DNA of 64,000 nucleotides from Bradyrhizobium sp. CB2312 (GCF_029714425.1 NZ_CP121668.1:2687501-2751500), one strand, 5' to 3'. Shown: positions 45,544 to 54,842, numbered from the stretch's first letter. Notes: generated from the letters alone by a model not told the origin. Made by a program: numbers and translations.

Positions 45544-46158
45544 ATGCCTCCTTCCGGCGTCGTTCATATTGTCGACGACGATCGCGCGGTCCGCGAGTCC
45601 CTGGGCGACCTGCTTGAGTCCTTGCACTACAAAGTCGCGTTGTACGGATCCGCTTCGGATTTCTTGAAGGTTGAACTGTCGGATGCCCCTGCGTGTCTGG
45701 TGCTCGACGTCAGATTGCCTGGTACGAGTGGCTTGGAGCTGCAGGAGTACCTGACAAAAATCAATGTCGGAATCCCGGTGATCCTGATGACCGCTTTCGG
45801 CGACATTCCCATGTCCGTAAGAGGCATGAAGCTGGGGGCGGTCGATTTTCTCACGAAGCCGATACGAGATCAGGATCTTCTCGATGCGATCACTGCCGCG
45901 ATACGAAAGGACATCGATCGGCGCGACGACAGCGCACACCTCGCGCGGTTGCAGGAGAAGTTTTCGCTCCTGACCGCGCGCGAGCGGCAAGTGATGACGC
46001 TGGTGGCATCCGGTCTGATGAACAAGCAGGTCGCCAGCGAGCTCTCGATCAGCGAAGCGACAGTCAAGATGCATCGCGGCAGCGTGATGCGGAAGCTGGG
46101 GGCAAAAACCGCAGCAATGCTCGTTCGAATGGCTGAAGCGCTCCAACTCCAGTGCTGA
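45544..46158 (+). CDS. FixJ-type response regulator
   Basis: This 204-residue FixJ/NarL-type regulator has a receiver domain with acidic VDDDRA, phospho-acceptor Asp55 in CLVLDVRLPGTSG, the Thr in LMTAFGD and Lys in TKPIRDQ, then a LuxR-type helix-turn-helix (LTARERQVMTLVASGLMNKQ, then LSISEATVKMHRGSVMRKL). The ATG follows the kinase stop by two bases, so the pair is translated together. The bipartite palindrome 63 bases downstream is a candidate binding site, since NarL-family proteins favour such inverted repeats. Confidence 0.9.
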   Translation: MPPSGVVHIVDDDRAVRESLGDLLESLHYKVALYGSASDFLKVELSDAPACLVLDVRLPGTSGLELQEYLTKINVGIPVILMTAFGDIPMSVRGMKLGAVDFLTKPIRDQDLLDAITAAIRKDIDRRDDSAHLARLQEKFSLLTARERQVMTLVASGLMNKQVASELSISEATVKMHRGSVMRKLGAKTAAMLVRMAEALQLQC

Positions 46159-46462
46159 TGCTTTGCCTCCGGCAAAAGGCATATGGTGCTGACTCATCTC
46201 GGCGCCGTCCCTGCGCGCCACCCATACCTAAGTATGGGCTGAAACAGCACAAGCGTGAGATTGTCCGCCAGCGCGATGAAAAGCATGTTGTCCGTGTGCA
46301 GTGCCGCCAGCCGTGTTGGTAGCGTGCGTTGACCGGAGAGGTAACGCCACTTGCAGCTTGCGGCTTCAACGCCTGTATCCATGCGATCAGGGCATCTCTT
46401 CCGTGCAGAAATTCGTTGGCGATTGGGCGCGGCCATCCGGAGCGCAGAACAGGGCGACGACG
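46159..46462. other. intergenic region before the second AraC gene
   Basis: About 300 bases that hold the bipartite element at 46221-46264 and presumably the AraC promoter. No gene is supported; the open frame on the AraC strand extends back to 46301 but without family similarity. Confidence 0.4.
46221..46264 (+). promoter_or_regulatory. bipartite palindromic element, copy 2
   Basis: CCCATAC-CTAA-GTATGGG (46221-46238) is followed after nine bases by CACAAGCGTGAGATTGT (46248-46264). It matches copy 1 at 40864-40907 in both parts, with the same nine-base gap and only two mismatches in the paired blocks. It lies in front of the AraC regulator gene on the plus strand. Confidence 0.75.
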
Positions 46463-47437
46463 ATGGGGATGTACGTACCAAATTCGAGTGAGAGCTTGGC
46501 GCGGATGCCGGTCTGCGCTTCGCCAATCCAGCCGGTGCACGAGACGCTGTCTTCCAGGCCGTCCGAGGCGGCGCTTTATCCGACGGTCAGCATAACGCCT
46601 TCCGAGCTGGTGAAGCGCCTTGGGACAGGCTGGCATTGGTGGTTTTCGGAGAGCGTTCACCTTCCGGTCGGCAGCAGGATTGAATTTCGGTTTCAGGGAT
46701 CGAGACATCTCCTTGCGTTGTATAACGAGGGAGCACGTAAAAGGGGCGAGACCTCCATCGATGGCCTCTGCTCGTTGAAGCTGCCGGGTTCTATGCATAG
46801 GCTGACATTTGTCCCGGCGGGACGCGCTTATCAGGAATGGCACGAGACTGCCTCGTCTGCGCACGTGACCTTCCTCTACTTCGATCCCGCGGCGCTTCAT
46901 AAGCCCGACGACGGCGCGACCGGGCTTGCGCCGAGAATATACTTCGACGATCCGCTGGTCTGGGAGACGGCCTCGAAGCTGAAAAAGGCGATTGAGAGCG
47001 CGGAGACGAATTGCGTGCCCTACCTCGAGGCGCTCTGCCGCGTGCTCGCCCACGAGCTTTCCAGGTCTGACCACGATCTCGTCCGCGAGCCGGCTCCAGT
47101 CATTCGTGGAGGTCTCGCGGGCTGGCAGAAGCGTGTCGTGGTCGAGTACGTCGAGGAGCATCTGGGAGAACAGGTCTGCCTCCTGAAGCTCGCCGAGCTT
47201 GCCAGGCTCAGCGTTCATCACTTCTGCCGTGCATTCAAGAAGTCGTTCGGGATCCCGGCCTACCAGTACCAGGTGCAGCGGCGCATGGAGTTCGCCAAGC
47301 TGCGACTGGCGGATCGCGCGGTATCGATTACGGACATCGCACTCAGCCTGGGCTATGCGCAAACGAGCTCCTTCAGCTCAGCCTTTCGCAAAGCAACAGG
47401 CTGGACGCCTACGGACTATCGCAGGAAGTTCGAATGA
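46463..47437 (+). CDS. AraC-family transcriptional regulator
   Basis: The 324-residue protein has an N-terminal ligand/cupin-like region and a C-terminal AraC domain: CLLKLAELARLSVHHFCRAF, then VSITDIALSLGYAQTSSFSSAF and the end TGWTPTDYRRKF. The N-terminal domain has a characteristic GTGWHWWFSESVHLPVG stretch and does not resemble RclR. I start it at ATG 46463 (MGMYVPNSSE); the frame is open to 46301. It follows the HK/FixJ pair and the bipartite element, so it may be part of the same circuit. Confidence 0.87.
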   Translation: MGMYVPNSSESLARMPVCASPIQPVHETLSSRPSEAALYPTVSITPSELVKRLGTGWHWWFSESVHLPVGSRIEFRFQGSRHLLALYNEGARKRGETSIDGLCSLKLPGSMHRLTFVPAGRAYQEWHETASSAHVTFLYFDPAALHKPDDGATGLAPRIYFDDPLVWETASKLKKAIESAETNCVPYLEALCRVLAHELSRSDHDLVREPAPVIRGGLAGWQKRVVVEYVEEHLGEQVCLLKLAELARLSVHHFCRAFKKSFGIPAYQYQVQRRMEFAKLRLADRAVSITDIALSLGYAQTSSFSSAFRKATGWTPTDYRRKFE

Positions 47438-47463
47438 ACTGATCCCGAGGGACGATAGATCAG

Positions 47464-47682
47464 TTAGGGAGGCGACCGGCGATCTCGTACCGGCAGAAGC
47501 TCTTCGCGACGCCTGATCAGAACCTCGAGCCGCGCGGCCTGATCGTCGATTCGCTGGCCGACGAGCTCCGCACCCGTTGCGGCGGAATATGAGGCGCCCT
47601 GTTCGATCAACTCGCGAAGGTTCGCCTCTGCGGCGGCAATCTGGCGCTCGATTTCAGTGACGTGGACGTCTTCACCGTGCAT
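47464..47682 (-). CDS. small coiled-coil hypothetical protein (72 aa)
   Basis: The frame starts MHGEDVHVTEIERQIAAAEA and continues NLRELIEQGASYSAATGAEL, then QAARLEVLIRRREELL. Regular heptad-like spacing of hydrophobic residues suggests a helical, possibly coiled-coil protein. ATG 47682 is chosen; the frame extends to 47769 without added similarity. It is downstream of the DUF6510 gene on the same strand. Confidence 0.6.
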   Translation of the reverse strand: MHGEDVHVTEIERQIAAAEANLRELIEQGASYSAATGAELVGQRIDDQAARLEVLIRRREELLPVRDRRSPP

Positions 47683-47728
47683 GGCGGGTCTTTGATTTCG
47701 GAGCTTGGCGGGCGATCGGGCGCGGCGT

Positions 47729-47995
47729 TCAGAAGTACAGGTGCCGGGCACTGTGCATTTCAAGGACACACCCCCTCGAAGTTCGCGTCGCCCGCATCAG
47801 ATTGCTTCCGCAATCGGCGCACTTGACGAGCGCCTCCAGGTGCCCGCCGTCGACGGCCAGAGCGCCAAGGCAGGACACGGTGTTGCATGCCGCGCACCGG
47901 ACCTTCGTCAGGGTGATGTCGAAGGCAAAGGCTTCTTGAAGCAAGTGCGTGCTGGGATCACCGCCAAGAATGAGGTCGGCGATGTTGTCTGCCAT
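47729..47995 (-). CDS. DUF6510-family zinc-ribbon-like protein
   Basis: This 88-residue protein has two Cys pairs, VRCAACNTV and VKCADCGSNL, plus a Cys in RGCVLEMHS, and resembles a small zinc ribbon. Proteins of this family often sit beside a ferredoxin-reductase-like and a sulfite-oxidase-like gene, exactly as here, so it is probably part of that redox system. Start ATG 47995 (MADNIADLIL) is preferred; ATG 48004 adds three residues. It lies 5 bases after the reductase gene. Confidence 0.75.
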   Translation of the reverse strand: MADNIADLILGGDPSTHLLQEAFAFDITLTKVRCAACNTVSCLGALAVDGGHLEALVKCADCGSNLMRATRTSRGCVLEMHSARHLYF

Positions 47996-48000
47996 GGCGA

Positions 48001-48762
48001 TCATGCTCCTATTGGACCGAAACGCTCGGTTCTTATGGCGAGAGGGTCGAAGCCGAGCTTCACGAGCATGCTGGAGATGCTTTCGACAAACCCTGTGGGA
48101 CCGCAAATGAAGAACGTGGGATTCTGCTCGCGCGTGAAGCTGTTCTCTACGAGCAGAACCTCGTTGACCCGCCCCCGATGTCCGTTCCAGTCGCTCGGAT
48201 GCTCGCGGGTGAGCGCATAAACCAGGTGCAGGTTGCGATCGCCGCGAGCCATCGTATCGAGTTCATCCCGGTAGACGACGTCGGCAAGGCTGCGAGCCGA
48301 ATAGATCAATGACGCCGGTATGTATGAGTGCGACCTGTTGCGGTGGCGTAACATGGCCATCAGCGGCGTAATTCCGGTGCCGCCCGCGACTAGGCAAATC
48401 GGTCCACCGAGAGTTTGGCTCCAGATGAAATGTCGTCCAATGGGGCCGCGAAATTCGAGAGCGTCGCCAACCCGCAATTCGTCGAGTAGATAAGGGGAAA
48501 CCTCACCGTCCTCGACCCGTTCCACGGTGAGGGTGAGCAGTTGTTCTTCCGGTGGCGATGCGATCGAGTAACTTCGTTCGGCTTGATAGCCGTCCTCGGC
48601 GGTGAGCCGTATGTCGACATGCTGGCCGGGCCAGTGTCCGGACCAGCGCGACGGCCACAGGATGATGCTCTTCACGCGGCTGGTTTCGGCCACAATGGCC
48701 TGCACGCGACCGATCTGCCACTCGATTTTGGGCTGCCGCAAAGGCGCGTCAGTCGCCGTCAT
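48001..48762 (-). CDS. ferredoxin-NAD(P)+ reductase-like flavoprotein
   Basis: This FNR-family protein of 253 residues has the FAD motif RSYSIASPP, the pyrophosphate-binding GGTGITPLMAML, and the NAD-side FFICGPTGFVESI. It has no [2Fe-2S] domain, so it must pass electrons to a partner, presumably the neighbouring molybdenum enzyme or the DUF6510 protein. Start ATG 48762 (MTATDAPLRQ) lies inside the end of the sulfite-oxidase-like gene, giving a 14-base overlap and translational coupling. Confidence 0.87.
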   Translation of the reverse strand: MTATDAPLRQPKIEWQIGRVQAIVAETSRVKSIILWPSRWSGHWPGQHVDIRLTAEDGYQAERSYSIASPPEEQLLTLTVERVEDGEVSPYLLDELRVGDALEFRGPIGRHFIWSQTLGGPICLVAGGTGITPLMAMLRHRNRSHSYIPASLIYSARSLADVVYRDELDTMARGDRNLHLVYALTREHPSDWNGHRGRVNEVLLVENSFTREQNPTFFICGPTGFVESISSMLVKLGFDPLAIRTERFGPIGA

Positions 48763-49366
48763 AACGCTGCTCCCGCCAGGGATCGCCATAGTTGTGATAG
48801 CCACGCGATTCCCAGAACCCCGGCTCGTCCTTGGGCATGAAGCGGAGCCTTCGCAACCACTTTGCGCTCTTCCAGAAGTAAAGATGCGGCACCAGAAGTC
48901 GCGCGGGGCCGCCGTGCGCCGGAGCCAGCGGCAGACCCTCATAGCGGGTCGCGATCATCGCCTTTCCCGCGACCAGGTCGGTCACGGGAAGGTTCGTCGT
49001 GTATCCGCCGTCGCAATGAGCCATGACATAGGCGTCCGGCGGTTCGCTCAGCCCGACCACCTTGAGAAGATCGTCGAAGCTGACGCCTTGCCAGACCGTG
49101 CTGAGCTTCGTCCATTTGGTGACGCAGTGAATGTCGACCGTGATCGTAGTCTGGGGCAGTGCCTCGAACTCGTCCCAGGTCCATTTCCCCAGCAACGAGC
49201 CGCCGAGTTGAAGCGCAATCTTCCAGTTGGCGACATGGATCTCCGGCGTCGGGCCGGCGGATAGCACCGGAAAGTCGGTCGTCAGGTACTGACCCGGCGG
49301 CAGCCGGTCGGCTTCGGATGCATGTCGCTTGGACTTGAAGTCGCGAGAAACGGGAGGTCGATCCAT
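48749..49366 (-). CDS. sulfite-oxidase-like molybdopterin protein
   Basis: This 205-residue single-domain protein has the molybdopterin-binding fold of sulfite oxidase. The molybdenum-ligand Cys is in VDIHCVTKWTKL, and the later GGYTTNLPVTDLVAGKAMIA and APAHGGPARLLVPHLYFWKSAKW segments complete the cofactor pocket. It lacks a Tat signal, a haem domain and the long C-terminal dimerisation domain, so it is a cytoplasmic, compact version related to MsrP/YedY. It forms a unit with the reductase and DUF6510 genes. Confidence 0.88.
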   Translation of the reverse strand: MDRPPVSRDFKSKRHASEADRLPPGQYLTTDFPVLSAGPTPEIHVANWKIALQLGGSLLGKWTWDEFEALPQTTITVDIHCVTKWTKLSTVWQGVSFDDLLKVVGLSEPPDAYVMAHCDGGYTTNLPVTDLVAGKAMIATRYEGLPLAPAHGGPARLLVPHLYFWKSAKWLRRLRFMPKDEPGFWESRGYHNYGDPWREQRYDGD

Positions 49367-49996
49367 GGAAGCGTGCCCTTGTGCGGTGACGCGCAGGATG
49401 CCCCAACGCGCGTCGGCTTAACCTGCAGCCCACGTAAGCGCACATGAACCTTGATCGATCCCTTGTCGATGGCCGTCGTGCTGAATGCATCAATATCGCG
49501 AAAGACGAAGCAATCGCGGCTGCGCAGGCAGGAACTATTTCAATATCAGATGCGGTTTCGCCCTGAAGTGGTTCAAGCGCGCTCCCGCCGCATTAGTCTC
49601 CTGCGCTTCGCATCTGACCGAGCTTCCAATCGGTCTCCATCATCGGCCAGGCATATTTGAGGGCAATGTCGTCTTCCGGGTGTCGCAAGCGTTCTTCGGT
49701 GATACGAATGATCACTGAGAACGGCCGGGCTTTCAGGCCCCACCCGCTGATCTCGCACTCTCCCGCTCGTCTCTCTGGCCAGTCCGCGTTGCCGTCACGA
49801 CGCCGATTGGGCTGTGCGTCTTGCTTTCGAAGCGTGAACCTCTTCACCGATCGCAAGATCGGCACGGAATGTATCAAGATGGCCAAAGCGGAGGCAATCC
49901 CCAGCGCGCAAGATCTTCCGCGACTGGCTAAGTCATCTCTCGACAGGTCAATCGTGCCGGCGCCTCGCGCGTTCGGCCGCAGTCGCGGAGAAGACA
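49367..49996. other. 630-base gap with one weak ORF
   Basis: Apart from the weak frame listed at 49593-49760 I see no gene. The right half should hold the promoter of the P460 genes. Confidence 0.3.
49593..49760 (-). CDS. possible small protein or gene fragment
   Basis: The frame ends EISGWGLKARPFSVIIRITE then EERLRHPEDDIALKYAWPMM and ETDWKLGQMRSAGD. This part has good protein character, but no start codon is obvious close by; a start near 50018 would add unlike sequence. It could be the tail of a lost gene. Confidence 0.3.
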   Translation of the reverse strand, partial: ECEISGWGLKARPFSVIIRITEERLRHPEDDIALKYAWPMMETDWKLGQMRSAGD

Positions 49997-50605
49997 ATGC
50001 GTATGAGAGTCCAGGCAACAGCGGCGGTCATCGTAGGCAGTGCGGTCGCAACAATCCTGTTCTTCGGATCGCTCAAGGATAGCAGCGCCCAGAGCAATGC
50101 GCGCTACCTGCCGGAATACACCGCGGATGGGCAGTTGCTCCTGCCGAAGAACTTTCACGAATGGGTCTATGTCGGCTCGCCGCTGACGCCGAATGCCCTC
50201 AACGGCGGGCAGGCGAATTTCCCGGAGTTTCACAACGTCTATATCGAGCCGGGCTCGTACGCGATCTACAAGAGGACCGGCGAATTCCCCGAGGGGACGA
50301 TCCTGTTCAAGGAGCTGCAGCTGACGTTGCCGCAGGAGAATGCCGACGGCTCGCGAACGGAAGCGTCGGGGCGCGGCTACTTCCCGGGCAAGTGGAACGG
50401 CGCCGACGTGACCGTCAAGGACTCGAAGCGTTTCGCCGATACCAACGGGTGGGGTTATTTCAACTTCAATCACCACGAACCGAAGGCGGCAATGGCCAAG
50501 GTGAAGTCGAAGGACGAGTGCGCCTATTGCCATATCGCCAACGCCAAGAAGGACGAGGTCTGGACCCAGTTCTATCCGCTGCTGGACAACAAGGACGCGC
50601 GATGA
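49997..50605 (+). CDS. cytochrome P460-family protein
   Basis: P460-family cytochromes carry a covalently bound c-type haem in the periplasm and, in the best-studied members, oxidise hydroxylamine or nitric oxide. The 202-residue precursor begins with a signal peptide (MRMRVQATAAVIVGSAVATI, cleavage near SSAQS) and continues ARYLPEYTADGQLLLPKNFH and EWVYVGSPLTPN. The haem-binding motif is CAYCH at 175-179 near the C-terminus, where this family carries it. The second P460 gene follows after 24 bases. Confidence 0.88.
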   Translation: MRMRVQATAAVIVGSAVATILFFGSLKDSSAQSNARYLPEYTADGQLLLPKNFHEWVYVGSPLTPNALNGGQANFPEFHNVYIEPGSYAIYKRTGEFPEGTILFKELQLTLPQENADGSRTEASGRGYFPGKWNGADVTVKDSKRFADTNGWGYFNFNHHEPKAAMAKVKSKDECAYCHIANAKKDEVWTQFYPLLDNKDAR

Positions 50606-50629
50606 CGGCGTAGTCGGCGGGAGATCGGC

Positions 50630-51213
50630 ATGAAGATCCTCAAAGTCGCCTGTGTCGCCGCGGTCGTCGTGATCCTTGGGATCGGGTCCGCGATCAGGCA
50701 GTCAGCGCTGCGCGCGGACGCGGCGGATGGTGTCTCGCGCGGTGTGAGTGTCGCCGATCGCGACGGGCATCTGCATGTGCCCGACGACTATCGTACGACC
50801 TATCAGCTCCTGGGAAGCTGGGCGATTGCGGCGGAGGACGGCCGCGGCTCGAAAGAGTTTCACGTCGTCTACGCCTCGCCGGGAGCGATCGATGCCTATC
50901 GGAAGGACAAGCGCTTTCCGGGCGGCGCGGTGCTGATCAAGGAGGTGTTCAAGGCGGCAACCTCGGAAATGACGACCGGTTCCGTCAGCCGCGCCGACGC
51001 CTTGAAGGGTTGGTTCGTCATGGTGAAGGACACCGCAAACAGTCACCCGGAGAGCGCACTGTGGGGCGACGGCTGGGATGGTCCTGGTTCGACGCGGGCG
51101 ATCGCTCAAAAACGACGACGACGAATTTCAAGGCCCAATGCCAGGCGTGCCACGTGCCGGCACGGGCGTCCGACTGGGTTTACGTCGATGGATACCCTCC
51201 GTTGAAGCAATAG
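50630..51213 (+). pseudogene. second cytochrome P460 gene, frameshifted
   Basis: The N-terminal frame (MKILKVACVAAVVVILGIGS, then VPDDYRTTYQLLGSW and KGWFVMVKDT) runs correctly to GDGW, after which the frame becomes nonsense. The frame one base earlier continues WSWFDAGDRSKTTTTNFKAQ, then CQACHVPARASDWVYVDGYP and ends at 51213. A single missing G near 51074-51080 explains both, because GDGWGWSWFDA would be expected. This is a true one-base deletion or a sequencing error. The intact version would be about 194 residues with CQACH as the haem site. Confidence 0.85.
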
Positions 51214-51282
51214 CAATGCTGCAGGTCCGGGTCACCGAAAGTCATTCGATTTAACCAAGGCCAATCATCAAAGGAGCGAGAG

Positions 51283-52557
51283 ATGGCTAAAGAGGCGACG
51301 ATGAGTGAGATGGGAATGTCGAAAGGGCAGGCTGGCCATCTCTATATCCAGACCAACGAGATCGAGAATGCCATTATTCACTACAACCGACAGGCTGACG
51401 GCAAGCTGGTGGAGGTTGAACGGATCAAGACGGGCGGTGCCGGCTCCGGCGAGTTCAAGCCGATCAGCGGTCAGGACAGCGCTCCCAATTCCTTCGAAGG
51501 CGCCGGGAGCGTCATCATCACATCCGATCGGCGCTTCATGTTTGCCACCAATGGTGGAGACAACTCCGTTTCGAGCTTCCGCCTGGACGGCAACGGCCGC
51601 CCAAACCTGCTCGACGTGAAGTCGACCGGGAACCCCGTCGAGGGAAGGAGCGGCACGGCCAAATCGCTTGCCTTCTCTCCGTCGACCCGCACGCTGTTTG
51701 TGCTGCACTCGTTCGGGCCGGATCACCTTCGGCTGATGTCGGTCAACGCCGAAGGCATGCTGAAGCCGCGGCCCGAACGATACACGGTGAACACCTCAAG
51801 CAAGCGGAACCGTGTCTCCACCATGGTCGTGGTCTCGCCGAACGAGGAGTTGGTCCTCGTCGGTACCACTTTCGATGAGCCGATTGCGCTGACGGGCTTG
51901 TATCCGGACGGCTCACCCATTCTCTGGGTCCAGCGGGCCGGCGGTGCGCTGCACTCGATCGCTTCGAATGCGCCGGATCCGGACGGCCTCGCCGTGTTCG
52001 CTCTGCAAAAGGACGGCTCGCTCGGCACGGTCAGGTTCTACGATGCGAAAGCCGGCTCTCCATTCTACATCGCCTTCCTGCATCAGCGCCCGAATACGTT
52101 CGTGATCGGCTATGCCGTCGGCGACGGCTGCTCCATTTGCACCATCCAGAAGAACGGCTCAATCGAGATTGGCCCGCTCGTCAAGATCGACACCAGCGCA
52201 GGTGTGCCCACCGAGCTGTGCTGGCTGGCCATCGCTCCCGATGATCGCACGATCTACGCGACGAATTTCGGCTACAGCAACATCAGCAGCTACCGCATTA
52301 ATGGTAGCGGCCTCGAGATTGCGTGCGATCCGGCATGTCCGAAGGTTCCTGGCGACGGCACCGCGCGGGGATTGAACGGAACCGTGACGAGCGGTCCCAG
52401 CGACAACTGGATCACGCCGGACGGCGCCTATCTCTATCAGATCTACGGCAACGCCTCGAAGCTGGTCAGCTACAGCACCCAGCCGGACGGCTCGTTGAAG
52501 GAGATCGGCAGCGTCAAGATTCCGTACAACAGCCCCCAGGGGCTTGCGGGATTCTGA
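51283..52557 (+). CDS. beta-propeller lactonase-family protein
   Basis: This 424-residue protein has repeated seven-bladed propeller units: SDRRFMFATNGGDNSVSSF, SPSTRTLFVLHSFGPDHL, APDDRTIYATNFGYSNISSY and TPDGAYLYQIYGNASKLVSY. It resembles the 6-phosphogluconolactonase (Pgl) fold, but no signal peptide is present and the enzymatic role is unproved; many members are regulators or quinoprotein-like. GGAGCGAGAG precedes the ATG. It sits between the P460 genes and the urease operon. Confidence 0.78.
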   Translation: MAKEATMSEMGMSKGQAGHLYIQTNEIENAIIHYNRQADGKLVEVERIKTGGAGSGEFKPISGQDSAPNSFEGAGSVIITSDRRFMFATNGGDNSVSSFRLDGNGRPNLLDVKSTGNPVEGRSGTAKSLAFSPSTRTLFVLHSFGPDHLRLMSVNAEGMLKPRPERYTVNTSSKRNRVSTMVVVSPNEELVLVGTTFDEPIALTGLYPDGSPILWVQRAGGALHSIASNAPDPDGLAVFALQKDGSLGTVRFYDAKAGSPFYIAFLHQRPNTFVIGYAVGDGCSICTIQKNGSIEIGPLVKIDTSAGVPTELCWLAIAPDDRTIYATNFGYSNISSYRINGSGLEIACDPACPKVPGDGTARGLNGTVTSGPSDNWITPDGAYLYQIYGNASKLVSYSTQPDGSLKEIGSVKIPYNSPQGLAGF

Positions 52558-52668
52558 TCCCGGTTTCGCGACACAAGGCCGGGGCGTGGTCGGCATTGCC
52601 GCTCCGCGCCCGGCCTCTCTCCCGCCGACATGCGCGACACACAAGATCAATCATGAGCCCCGAAACGG

Positions 52669-53580
52669 ATGTTTGAAGCACTTCACGAGCGCTCTCGCGG
52701 TACGTCCGCAGCTCATCCCGGCCATCCGGGAGAAAGGCGGGGCGCCACGGAAAAGTTCGATCTGCAGCGCGCTGTCGGGAAAGCTCATGTTGTGTTCTCC
52801 GGCGCCGCGAACGGCACGGAGGTCGTTGACGTCTATCAGAAATTTCCGGTGGCCGTTGCCTTCCCGAATGCCGACGAGGGGCGCTGCAAGGAAGCGGTCC
52901 TCATCAACAGCTCGGGCGGTGTTGCGGGCGGCGATGAGATCAGGGTCGAGGTGGTCGCTGAAGGGACTGCCTCGGTCGCGGTGACCACGCAGGCTGCGGA
53001 GAAGATTTATCGGGCGCTGGATCGGCCTGCCCGAATCCTGACCCGGTTAAGGGCTGACGGAAATGCTCGGCTGGCGTGGCTTCCCCAGGAGACGATCGTC
53101 TTCAATCGGGCGCGCATCGTGCGGCAGACCGAGATCGACGTGAGCTCTGGCGCCGAGCTGATTGCACTCGAGTGGCTGGTTCTTGGCCGCATCGAGAGCG
53201 GCGAGGAGGTTCTCGGCGGACTTGTCCAGGACAGTTGGCGCATCAGGGTCGACGGCCGTCTGGTGTGGGCGGACGGTTTCCTCGCGTCGGATTCGACGTT
53301 CCCGCAGCTTTCGAGGACGGCCCTTCTCTCGAACTGGCGGGCGATCGCGACAATGATCTATTTCGGTCCGCGTCCCGAGGGCCGGCTCGAGAGATTGCGC
53401 GAGATCGGCGCCTCCCTGGAATGCGCGTACGGCGTCACGATCGTCGGCGCGATCATCGTGATCCGGGTCGCCGCGATTGCAAGCGTGGATCTCAGGCGAG
53501 GTCTGCGCCGCTTCCTCGATCAACTCGGCCATGAACTCGGATCCGGTCCCTTCGGAGTGCCGAAGATGTGGTCCTGTTAG
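52669..53580 (+). CDS. ureD: urease accessory protein UreD
   Basis: UreD is the scaffold that lets UreF and UreG insert nickel into apo-urease. The 303-residue product has [18 protein letters not shown], then [13 protein letters not shown] and [19 protein letters not shown], all UreD hallmarks, followed by [12 protein letters not shown] and WADGFL. The start ATG 52669 gives about 35 extra N-terminal residues over many UreDs. It is the first gene of the urease operon and is followed 27 bases later by ureA. Confidence 0.9.
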   Translation: MFEALHERSRGTSAAHPGHPGERRGATEKFDLQRAVGKAHVVFSGAANGTEVVDVYQKFPVAVAFPNADEGRCKEAVLINSSGGVAGGDEIRVEVVAEGTASVAVTTQAAEKIYRALDRPARILTRLRADGNARLAWLPQETIVFNRARIVRQTEIDVSSGAELIALEWLVLGRIESGEEVLGGLVQDSWRIRVDGRLVWADGFLASDSTFPQLSRTALLSNWRAIATMIYFGPRPEGRLERLREIGASLECAYGVTIVGAIIVIRVAAIASVDLRRGLRRFLDQLGHELGSGPFGVPKMWSC

Positions 53581-53606
53581 CAGTCCGGCCAAGTGGAGAA
53601 AGCATT

Positions 53607-53909
53607 TTGAATCTGACGGCACGGGAACGAGACAAACTGATGATAGCCCTCGCCGCGATCGTTGCGCGTGGCCGGCTCGCGCGCGGCGTCAAGCTGAATT
53701 ATCCCGAGAGCATCGCGCTGATTTCGGATGCCATCATGGAAGGCGCTCGCGACGGGCGGTCGGTCGCGGACCTGATGTCCGAGGGCGGCCGCCTTCTGCG
53801 CCGCGACCAGGTCATGGAGGGCATCCCCGAAATGATCCGCGAGATCCAGGTGGAGGCGACGTTTCCGGACGGGACCAAGCTGGTGCCGGTGCACAACCCA
53901 ATCCGATAG
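53607..53909 (+). CDS. ureA: urease gamma subunit
   Basis: UreA is the small structural subunit of the (UreABC)3 urease. The 100-residue sequence [20 protein letters not shown], then [20 protein letters not shown] and the end [20 protein letters not shown] fits the family along its length. The start is TTG 53607, chosen because it gives the normal MNLTxRE start behind a GGAGAA site; GTG 53568 would add 13 residues that UreA proteins lack. Confidence 0.92.
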   Translation: MNLTARERDKLMIALAAIVARGRLARGVKLNYPESIALISDAIMEGARDGRSVADLMSEGGRLLRRDQVMEGIPEMIREIQVEATFPDGTKLVPVHNPIR

Positions 53910-53916
53910 GGAGTTG

Positions 53917-54495
53917 ATGATGCGTATCGTCCCGTTTTGCCCCGCTGTGCTGAGCATACTTGCCTCGCCGGCGTTCGCGCATCCTGTCCTTGGCATGGGC
54001 GGCTCGTTCGACGCCGGCCTCGTCCATCCGTTCAGCGGCGCGGATCACCTGATTGCGATCACGCTGGTGGGGACGTGGAGCGCGCTCGTGGGCGGATCTG
54101 CGAGAGCCGTATGGCCGCTGACCTTTCTGATCGCGATGCTGGGCGGCTTCGTCGCGGCAAGCGCTGGACTTCAGATGGGCTTTGTGGAGGCGGCGATCAG
54201 CCTCTCGGTGGTGGCGCTGGGAGCGTTCGTTGCGTTCGAATTCAGGATGCCCGTCATGCTGGGCGCGGCGGCCGTCGGAATGTTCGCATTCTTCCATGGT
54301 CACGCACACGGAACCGAAGCTGTCTCGATGCTCGCTCCTTATTTGATCGGCTTCACAACGGCAACCGCCGTTCTTCTCCTCGTTGGCATGGTCGCTGGCC
54401 ATTGGGGAAGAAGTGCGGCCAGGAGAGGCCTGCTTCGCGCGGCGGGTGTTTGTGCCGGCCTTGTCGGGCTGCTGCTGCTCGGAGGCGTGGCATGA
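53917..54495 (+). CDS. ureJ: HupE/UreJ-family nickel/cobalt transporter
   Basis: This is a membrane protein of 192 residues with about six helices and an N-terminal signal-like stretch ending FAHPVLG. The HupE/UreJ signature is [16 protein letters not shown], and a second His-rich site is [11 protein letters not shown]. It likely brings nickel for the urease. ATG 53917 follows GGGAG; TTG 53914 and ATG 53920 are alternatives. It sits between ureA and ureB, and ends in an ATGA overlap with ureB. Confidence 0.87.
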   Translation: MMRIVPFCPAVLSILASPAFAHPVLGMGGSFDAGLVHPFSGADHLIAITLVGTWSALVGGSARAVWPLTFLIAMLGGFVAASAGLQMGFVEAAISLSVVALGAFVAFEFRMPVMLGAAAVGMFAFFHGHAHGTEAVSMLAPYLIGFTTATAVLLLVGMVAGHWGRSAARRGLLRAAGVCAGLVGLLLLGGVA

Positions 54496-54830
54496 TTCCG
54501 GGAGAAGTCATTGCGGCTGACGGCGACATCGTCCTGAACGGGGACAGGACGGGTCTATCGATTGCCGTGGCCAACACCGGTGACCGGCCCATCCAGGTGG
54601 GCAGCCACTATCACTTCGCCGAAGTGAACGCTGCTCTCACGTTCGATCGATCCGCTGCTCGTGGATGCCGCCTTGATATTCCGGCCGGAACGGCCGTGCG
54701 GTTTGAGCCAGGTCAGTCGCGCGAGGTTGCATTGATCCCGTTCGGCGGAACGCGGCGCATCTACGGGTTCAGCGGCAGCGTGATGGGGCCTCTGGAATCA
54801 GGAACCGATGCGTCCGGCTTCAACGAATAG
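54492..54830 (+). CDS. ureB: urease beta subunit
   Basis: UreB is the second small urease subunit. The 112-residue sequence [17 protein letters not shown], then [21 protein letters not shown] and [20 protein letters not shown] is typical; [10 protein letters not shown] and RFEPG are family marks. Its ATG overlaps the end of the ureJ gene and its stop lies 12 bases before ureC. The usual extra C-terminal residues are reduced. Confidence 0.92.
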   Translation: MIPGEVIAADGDIVLNGDRTGLSIAVANTGDRPIQVGSHYHFAEVNAALTFDRSAARGCRLDIPAGTAVRFEPGQSREVALIPFGGTRRIYGFSGSVMGPLESGTDASGFNE

Positions 54831-54842
54831 GGCGAGGATGAC

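Noticed and set aside
46064..47362. Minus-strand 432-codon frame over the FixJ end and AraC gene
   Set aside because: The plus strand carries two well-supported regulators; the antisense frame has no recognisable fold.
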